Shown here: positions 59,042 to 64,000 of the stretch, piece after piece
How positions within the stretch are numbered: position 1 is the stretch's first letter
How the letters are laid out: each line of letters opens with the position of its first letter
NCBI RefSeq assembly: GCF_008326425.1
Contig: NZ_AP018929.1
Location: forward strand, 2,308,875 to 2,372,874
Direction: 5' to 3'
DNA length: 64,000 nt
From: Sulfuracidifex tepidarius
GTDB lineage: Archaea > Thermoproteota > Thermoprotei_A > Sulfolobales > Sulfolobaceae
Program-made: the position numbers and the translations under genes
Notes under the pieces: generated by a model
The model's input: the letters and a program-made list of their open reading frames with translations, nothing else
Told to the model about the DNA's origin: nothing
Databases searched by the model: none

Positions 59042-59771
59042 AATAGTAGGAGACGTGGCCATAATAGGAATACCCTTTAACATGTCTCCAGAAGAGGTCA
59101 GGCCATTTGCGATGGACGTAATGAGGGAGAACTCTAAGGTTAGGGCAGTATGGGGGAGACCTAGGGGAACTGAGGGAAATTTCAGACTCTCACATTACGT
59201 TCACATCTGCGGTGAGATGAGAAGTGAGACCCTATACAGAGAGAACGGAGCGACGTTCTTATTAGACTTCAGGAAAGTCTTCTTCTCCCAAACTCTGTCC
59301 TATGAACACAGGAGGATATCTAGCTTGGTGAGAAGAGGTGAAACTGTCATAAACATGTTCTCTGGCTACGGGCCCTTCTCTATTCTGTCTAAGATCCACG
59401 GGGCTGGAAAGGTGTACTCTATGGATATTAATCCTTATGCTTATTACTATACAATGGTCAACGTGGAACTTAACAAAGCCTATGGGGTTCTTCCAATCCT
59501 CGGAGACGCGTTTAAGCGAATCTACGAGGTCGAGAAAGCCGACAGGATAATATGCCCCTTGCCTGAAAGGGACGAGGAGGCATTTGAGGTAGCCAAACAG
59601 AGAGTCAAAGGTGGAGGAGAGTCTTTCATACATGTTTTCGCAGAAGTGAAGGTGAATAAAGGTGAGAACCCTGTGAAGGAGGCATTACGGAAGTTCAAAG
59701 GTGATTTCGCCCGCGTAGTCAGAAGCGTGAAGCCGGGGACATACCATGTCGTAGTTGACGTGAGGGTTTGA
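59001..59771 (+). CDS. Trm5-like class I SAM-dependent methyltransferase
   Basis: A 256-residue protein related to archaeal Trm5/Taw2, enzymes acting on G37 of tRNA or wyosine precursors. Residues 10-100 are Trm5 N-domain-like (IVGDVAIIGIP). The Rossmann methyltransferase has motif I VINMFSGYGPFSI near residues 113-125, acidic DINPYAYYY for the SAM ribose, and a fourth motif ICPLPERDEEA where standard Trm5 has a NPP/NLP sequence. It lacks an N-terminal D1 extension, so it is closer to a short Trm5b-type or Taw2-type protein. Overlaps the amidohydrolase-like gene by 41 bp. Confidence 0.78.
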   Translation: MSSRALSGIWKRIEIVGDVAIIGIPFNMSPEEVRPFAMDVMRENSKVRAVWGRPRGTEGNFRLSHYVHICGEMRSETLYRENGATFLLDFRKVFFSQTLSYEHRRISSLVRRGETVINMFSGYGPFSILSKIHGAGKVYSMDINPYAYYYTMVNVELNKAYGVLPILGDAFKRIYEVEKADRIICPLPERDEEAFEVAKQRVKGGGESFIHVFAEVKVNKGENPVKEALRKFKGDFARVVRSVKPGTYHVVVDVRV

Positions 59772-59773
59772 CG

Positions 59774-60010
59774 ATGGACGATCTACTCATCATGAGGTTG
59801 GGATACTATGTGTCTCAAGTCAAGTGCGTAAACGTTGGAGTATATACAATAAAATTCTCGAGAAGAAAGTCTAAGACATTCAGAAAGGACGGGATGATCT
59901 TGTATAGTGTAACAGTGCTAGAAGGGGAAAAGGAAATAAAGAAGGGTGTGTTCACGGAGTACTCTAACGCGGTCAGATTCGCTGGAGAAATCATGTATCA
60001 GTTTAGATAA
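59774..60010 (+). CDS. Unknown small protein after Trm5-like gene, 78 aa
   Basis: A basic protein beginning MDDLLIMRLGYYVSQVK, with alternating strands (VYTIKFSRRKSKTFRK, ILYSVTVLEGEKEIKKG) and an amphipathic C-terminal helix. Unrecognised. Its start ATG at 59774 (TTG at 59768 is possible) lies just after the methyltransferase stop at 59771, so it is co-transcribed. The basic middle could bind RNA or DNA, which would suit a tRNA-modification partner; this is inference only. Confidence 0.6.
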   Translation: MDDLLIMRLGYYVSQVKCVNVGVYTIKFSRRKSKTFRKDGMILYSVTVLEGEKEIKKGVFTEYSNAVRFAGEIMYQFR

Positions 60011-60211
60011 TGCATGCCTCCTTTCTTTGCTTATCGTCTTTTCCTTACCGATGTCAGTGTTATGATCTTTTAGATAGAATAACTTAGCATCATGTGACAT
60101 AGACAGGAATTTTTTGGAATTTTAGGCCGCTCTACTTATGAAAGTTTAGATAAGCTGCGGAATTCCCAAGAACGCTTTCACATACAAACATCAGTTCCTC
60201 ATTCGTTATGT

Positions 60212-61441
60212 CTACTTACACGATGAGATAATTCTCTCGAACTTAGAAACTCTATCCTTCATTTTTTCGTGATAAATCACGATCGCCTTCCTCAACTCCT
60301 TCATACTTTTAGCCACATTGGAGACCGTAGAAAACCTTTCCACATCATCTCCGTCGTAAATGAATATCGCTTCTTTTTCATCCTCTACATAGGGGACGTC
60401 AAAGAAGTCATGAAACATGATGAGTCCGTTGGTTTCTAGGGTTTCCTTGCTCAGCTCGTCTCTGATCCCAGTGCTCTCCAAACACGACTCAGAAATGTCC
60501 TTTTTAATCCTCCTGAACCCATTCCTCTCTATTAGTCCTTGATAGAACTCGCCTCCATCGTGCTGAAGCGAAGAAAGTATGTTGAACTCGTTGAGTTTCA
60601 ATAGGTCTGATGGAGAAGAAGGTATGCCCATGCGGTTTTCCCTCACAAGCTTAGATATCCCGTGAGTGAGGATTGCGTTATACATCCCCACTACGCTGTG
60701 GAAATATACGTTCTCATACATGTACATCCTAGCCAAAAGGAACTCCTCAACTATAGGGGTAGCTTTCTTCATTATAGCTAGCTTTCCATCTACGTAAACC
60801 ATGACACGCTTCAAGCGTTCTATGTCGAACTTTCCATAGTCTACACCAGCAAAGTACGAGTCCCTTAGTAGATAATCCGACCTATCAGCATCAAGGAGAC
60901 TGGATATCATTAGGGAGCCAAGTCTTTCCTCCTCTGTACGTGGATTCCCGGAGATTACGTTGACGACAAACTTCACGGGGTCTACTCTGGCGTATGAGAA
61001 CTCTCTCTCCAGTATATGAGAGAGTTCGTCCTGAATTATCCTTTCCCCCATGACTACGTGGGTCTTCTTGCCGTATTCTTCTACGTCAATTCCGTAAACT
61101 TTACTGAGAACGCTTAGAACGTTCTCGAACGTGTGCGAAAATGGCATGTGACCTATATCATGAAGTAAGCCGGCTATCGATATCAAGGACGTGATCTCTG
61201 GGGTCAGGAAATCGACCTCTGAATTCCTCCTAAGGAAAGAGCAGAACTCCTTAGCCAGATACATGGTACCCAGACTGTGTTCAAACCTCTTATGGGTCAT
61301 ACCCGGGTAAACCATGTATGCAACTCCGGTTTGCGTAACTTGCCTTAGACGTTGAAAGAAAGGGTTTGAGATTACGTGAAGGGTTTGCTCGTCCAGTTCT
61401 ATGTAACCGTGAACTGGGTCTCTTATCAGCTTCATTGTCAT
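60212..61441 (-). CDS. HD-domain phosphohydrolase, SAMHD1-like
   Basis: A 409-residue HD-fold protein resembling SAMHD1 and bacterial dGTPases. The N-terminal RDPVHGYIEL motif and NPFFQRLRQVTQTG segment are characteristic. The metal site has His55 in HKRFEHSLG, LLHDIGHMPFSH (His/Asp pair near residue 94), and DADRSDYLLRDS (Asp). A C-terminal 150-residue part is diverged. It probably hydrolyses dNTPs to nucleosides and triphosphate, controlling the pools and viral DNA synthesis. Start ambiguous between ATG 61441 and 61435. Downstream partner 11 bp upstream is MTA phosphorylase. Confidence 0.87.
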   Translation of the reverse strand: MTMKLIRDPVHGYIELDEQTLHVISNPFFQRLRQVTQTGVAYMVYPGMTHKRFEHSLGTMYLAKEFCSFLRRNSEVDFLTPEITSLISIAGLLHDIGHMPFSHTFENVLSVLSKVYGIDVEEYGKKTHVVMGERIIQDELSHILEREFSYARVDPVKFVVNVISGNPRTEEERLGSLMISSLLDADRSDYLLRDSYFAGVDYGKFDIERLKRVMVYVDGKLAIMKKATPIVEEFLLARMYMYENVYFHSVVGMYNAILTHGISKLVRENRMGIPSSPSDLLKLNEFNILSSLQHDGGEFYQGLIERNGFRRIKKDISESCLESTGIRDELSKETLETNGLIMFHDFFDVPYVEDEKEAIFIYDGDDVERFSTVSNVAKSMKELRKAIVIYHEKMKDRVSKFERIISSCK

Positions 61442-61451
61442 CTAATTAGTG

Positions 61452-62174
<723 letters not shown>

Positions 62175-62179
62175 TCAAT

Positions 62180-62692
62180 TTGAGGAAAATAACGCTAACT
62201 AGCCATTTTAAAGTACAGACGGGATATTTAACATGGAATGAATTGAGCATTGCGATCAAGTCATGGGACGAAAAACTAAGCTTAAGAGTGAGAAATCTTG
62301 ACCTTGAATTAGAGAATGAGGAGATAAGGGAGATAGTGAACAAAGTGAAAAAGATAGACCTAGGGATTAGGGAGTCTCAGCCTAAGGTAAGCAATGAAAT
62401 ATCTGAGTTCTGTTTCTCTTTCCCCAATATTGAAGTGAAGTTACTGGTAGACTGGACATCACAAGATACTAAATGTTTGATAAACGGAAAGGATGCATTC
62501 CTTAGTAGACTGTCCTGTTTCGGAGTGGAATGTACGTCACTGGGAATAATGTTCTCCAGAGATGTACAATTCCTCATTTTCTCTTTAAACGAGAGGAGGG
62601 CATTCCTCCATATCTTAGTTCTAGATATTAATTCGTTTATTAATGAGATAATATTCTATAAATTAAACAAGAAGTTTAAAGTGGCTGACTAA
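62180..62692 (+). CDS. Unknown protein, 170 aa, divergent from MTA phosphorylase
   Basis: I cannot assign this one. It has a strand-rich basic N-terminus, a helical and acidic middle (EEIREIVNKVKKID), a second strand region with paired Cys (CLINGKDAFLSRLSCFGVEC) and a hydrophobic end (AFLHILVLDINSFINEIIF). TTG at 62180 is the longest start but leaves only 14 bp to the divergent GTG at 62165, too short for a promoter; TTG at 62243, preceded by a TATA-like tttaaag at about 62207, is a plausible real start (149 residues). It has no partner downstream within 70 bp. Confidence 0.55.
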   Translation: MRKITLTSHFKVQTGYLTWNELSIAIKSWDEKLSLRVRNLDLELENEEIREIVNKVKKIDLGIRESQPKVSNEISEFCFSFPNIEVKLLVDWTSQDTKCLINGKDAFLSRLSCFGVECTSLGIMFSRDVQFLIFSLNERRAFLHILVLDINSFINEIIFYKLNKKFKVAD

Positions 62693-62735
62693 TTCTTAAA
62701 GTAGTTGTCCACTTTTTAAGGGAGTTGTGGAAAAG

Positions 62736-62744
62736 TTTTAAAAA
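62736..62744 (+). promoter_or_regulatory. TATA box of small-protein gene
   Basis: The sequence ttttaaaaa is centred 27 nt upstream of the ATG at 62767, fitting a leaderless transcript. Confidence 0.55.
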
Positions 62745-62766
62745 GAGAGAATGAAACTTCTATCTT

Positions 62767-62967
62767 ATGAAAGAGAGAGAAGTAGAAGCTAAGAGATTAG
62801 TTGGTAAGAAGACAGTCAGAGGTAAGGTCTACGAATACGAATACTATACTTTACCGCTCAACCTTTACATACCGAAATCGATGGTGGAGAAATTCGGAAC
62901 TAAGTTCTCTTTACATTACGACGAAGACAGCGGTACTATAACACTCAGACCTACCGATCTGAAATAA
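62767..62967 (+). CDS. Small AbrB-like basic protein, 66 aa
   Basis: A 66-residue protein. The N-terminal 25 residues are basic (KEREVEAKRLVGKKTVRGK); the rest, YEYEYYTLPLNLYIPKSMVEKFGTKFSL followed by YDEDSGTITLRP, reads like the swapped-hairpin AbrB/SpoVT fold (strand, PKSMVEKFG helix and two further strands), a fold common in small archaeal DNA-binding proteins and antitoxins. A leaderless promoter with a TATA box at 62736 precedes it. No toxin gene is adjacent; a transcription regulator is the simplest reading. Confidence 0.7.
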   Translation: MKEREVEAKRLVGKKTVRGKVYEYEYYTLPLNLYIPKSMVEKFGTKFSLHYDEDSGTITLRPTDLK

Positions 62968-63472
62968 TTTATTTTCTTTCATCACAAAGATAATTTTTGA
63001 TTTTAATTTTAGGCTCGGTATTACCAGATCTCGCTTATTTTGTATATCGTAGAACTCTATTGATTTCATCGGTGGAGAAACAAATAAACGTAGACGGCTT
63101 TAAGCCTCATCATGATAAACTCTTTTTACTCTAGGTGTTGTAAAGCTTCTCGAACTCGCTTGACCGCAGAAAAGGACAAAAAAAGTAAGGAAAAATAAGG
63201 ACATGTAGGTTTTCCTCTCACCTTATCTTATAGAGCTACAGTATTTACTATACAGTCGTTAACTTAAATCGAGTTGTCATAAGCTCCTTAACTCTAAGCG
63301 AAAGCCCAAAAACTCAAATCCGTGAAAGAACTCCAAGTTAGGGAAGTTAGTCTTGAGGAAAAGCTTACGTTAGTCCACCTCCCGTATCTATATAATACTT
63401 TGCAGAAATAAACAATGGTAATTCTATAGACAGGAAGACAACAGTTATAATGTACGAGGAAGACCTAATCAA
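62968..63472. other. Intergenic region, 505 bp
   Basis: Contains a near-palindrome GGCTTTAAGCC at 63096-63106, a TATA-like tctatataata at about 63390-63400 which could serve the 121-aa gene with a 55-nt leader, and several AT-rich tracts. An ATGATGA on the minus strand near 63107-63113 recalls box C but no box D follows. No gene is convincing. Confidence 0.45.
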
Positions 63473-63838
63473 ATGGAAAAATCGAATATGGAAAGAATAG
63501 TTAGAATCCCTCACTTTTCCAAAGACGGGAAACAGCCTAAGACTATGGAACTTTTGCTGGTAAGACCGACTACCAACACTAAGGGGTATATAGATGAAGG
63601 GAGGCTTGTATTGATGGTAGACGATGGAGGGAATAGAGTGGGCTTCCAATTGACTATAGCTGAAGCGTCATTGCTTTACCAAAGGTTGGGATATGCTCTA
63701 GGAATTCTTGCAGAGGATTTTCATAAAATGAATAAAGACAGGAAACCTTCTGCATCATCGCCAAGAAGACCAGGAAGGGAGGATGAACCCAGCCAAGACG
63801 AGTATAGCGACGATTACATGGACATGGATAAAATCTAG
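63473..63838 (+). CDS. Unknown small acidic-tailed protein, 121 aa
   Basis: Not recognised. Residues 1-85 have a strand-rich core (MERIVRIPHF, TMELLLVRPTTNT, RLVLMVDDGGNRVGFQLTI) followed by the helix EASLLYQRLGYALGILAEDFH, which looks like a compact globular domain. The last 35 residues are a hydrophilic tail rich in Pro, Ser, Asp and Glu (DEPSQDEYSDDYMDMD). A GAGGAAG Shine-Dalgarno-like sequence lies 11 bases upstream of the ATG. Met6 is an alternative start. An acidic tail on a small domain is reminiscent of single-strand or chromatin-interacting proteins, but this is only a resemblance. Confidence 0.65.
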   Translation: MEKSNMERIVRIPHFSKDGKQPKTMELLLVRPTTNTKGYIDEGRLVLMVDDGGNRVGFQLTIAEASLLYQRLGYALGILAEDFHKMNKDRKPSASSPRRPGREDEPSQDEYSDDYMDMDKI

Positions 63839-63841
63839 CTG

Positions 63842-63872
63842 TATGACGTGAATGAAAGACGTCTAGTCATAC
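63842..63872. other. Hairpin after last gene
   Basis: GTATGAC (63842-63848) and GTCATAC (63866-63872) are inverted repeats enclosing 17 bases with an internal GACGTC. A stem of seven pairs a few bases after the stop codon might assist termination or protect an RNA end. Confidence 0.35.
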
Positions 63873-64000
63873 TTCATCAGACTTTAAAGGGCAAGGGAAC
63901 TTCCTATTAGCGTCCCACTTTAAGGTGTCAAGTTTCATACAGACCTGAAATAAATCTTATCTTTTAAGGTTTGACAAGTATAAAAATAAAAGGTTGAATA

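Noticed and set aside
63096-63113. Near-palindrome GGCTTTAAGCC and minus-strand ATGATGA
   Set aside because: A possible operator or box C, but with no partner element or adjoining stem; left as a remark in the intergenic entry.

Overview
This window reads as the chromosome of a thermoacidophilic archaeon of the order Sulfolobales, closest in flavour to Metallosphaera or Sulfuracidifex. The evidence is the gene content: crenarchaeal ribosomal protein L13e, an Sso10a-type winged-helix protein, the S. solfataricus-type methylthioadenosine phosphorylase, classical phosphomevalonate kinase and diphosphomevalonate decarboxylase, and adjacent methylmalonyl-CoA mutase and epimerase genes as used in the 3-hydroxypropionate/4-hydroxybutyrate carbon-fixation cycle. 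TATA boxes about 25 nt upstream of start codons (leaderless mRNAs), frequent GTG/TTG starts and AGG/AGA arginine codons agree. I found no rRNA, tRNA, CRISPR array or intact insertion sequence. About 73 genes are called, two of them shorter than 60 codons.

Layout. 1-7050: an MFS transporter, a Nudix hydrolase, a fumarylacetoacetase-family enzyme, a small membrane/HTH pair, a winged-helix protein, and the two last ATP-dependent mevalonate-pathway steps. 7386-9965: a glutamine-synthetase-like protein with altered metal ligands, a zinc alcohol dehydrogenase and L13e. 10364-22388: GH15 glucosidase/trehalase, a large membrane polyferredoxin with a Met/His-rich segment, a PrimPol-like protein, an NDH-2-like flavoprotein, a glycan-rich surface protein, two glycosyltransferases, a class II amidotransferase and inorganic pyrophosphatase. 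22560-30520: HD nucleotidase, ThiD-ThiN, a MoaD-MoaE fusion, a flavin/Fe-S fusion oxidoreductase, and three coenzyme A genes (pantoate kinase, phosphopantothenate synthetase, PanB). 30573-34337: an ABC exporter, a stand-alone Lrp ligand-binding domain, a candidate structured RNA, two ribbon-helix-helix genes and an MBL-fold protein.

34346-40100 holds a LeuA-type synthase without a usable in-frame start codon and a pterin block (MptE-like kinase, a PTPS-type enzyme with Glu at the catalytic Cys site, a dihydropteroate-synthase-related protein), interleaved with a three-gene HEPN-containing operon and two unknown proteins. 40313-47593: thioredoxin reductase, an inositol monophosphatase-family enzyme, a membrane-anchored two-ring AAA ATPase, a carotenoid-desaturase-like flavoprotein with a 42-residue membrane peptide, a phosphodiesterase and a phosphoribosyltransferase. 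47583-55463: methylmalonyl-CoA mutase and epimerase, Hsp20, ZPR1-like zinc protein, a GTPBP1-like GTPase, and a molybdenum-hydroxylase accessory block (two CoxG-like proteins, MocA-like, small and medium subunits, but no large subunit). 55492-64000: SUMT, membrane and SIS proteins, an amidohydrolase-like protein that has lost HxH, a Trm5-like methyltransferase, a SAMHD1-like HD protein, MTA phosphorylase and small unknowns.

Two architectural themes recur. Nine convergent gene pairs overlap at their 3' ends by 6-32 bp. Four divergent pairs are separated by only 30-36 bp, and in three or four of them each gene's TATA box abuts the other gene's start codon, so the two leaderless promoters should be mutually exclusive. 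Biosynthetic themes hang together: SUMT can feed the B12 needed by methylmalonyl-CoA mutase; MoaD-MoaE and the MocA-like protein support the molybdenum hydroxylase; the MptE, PTPS and DHPS-like genes could form most of a pterin route.
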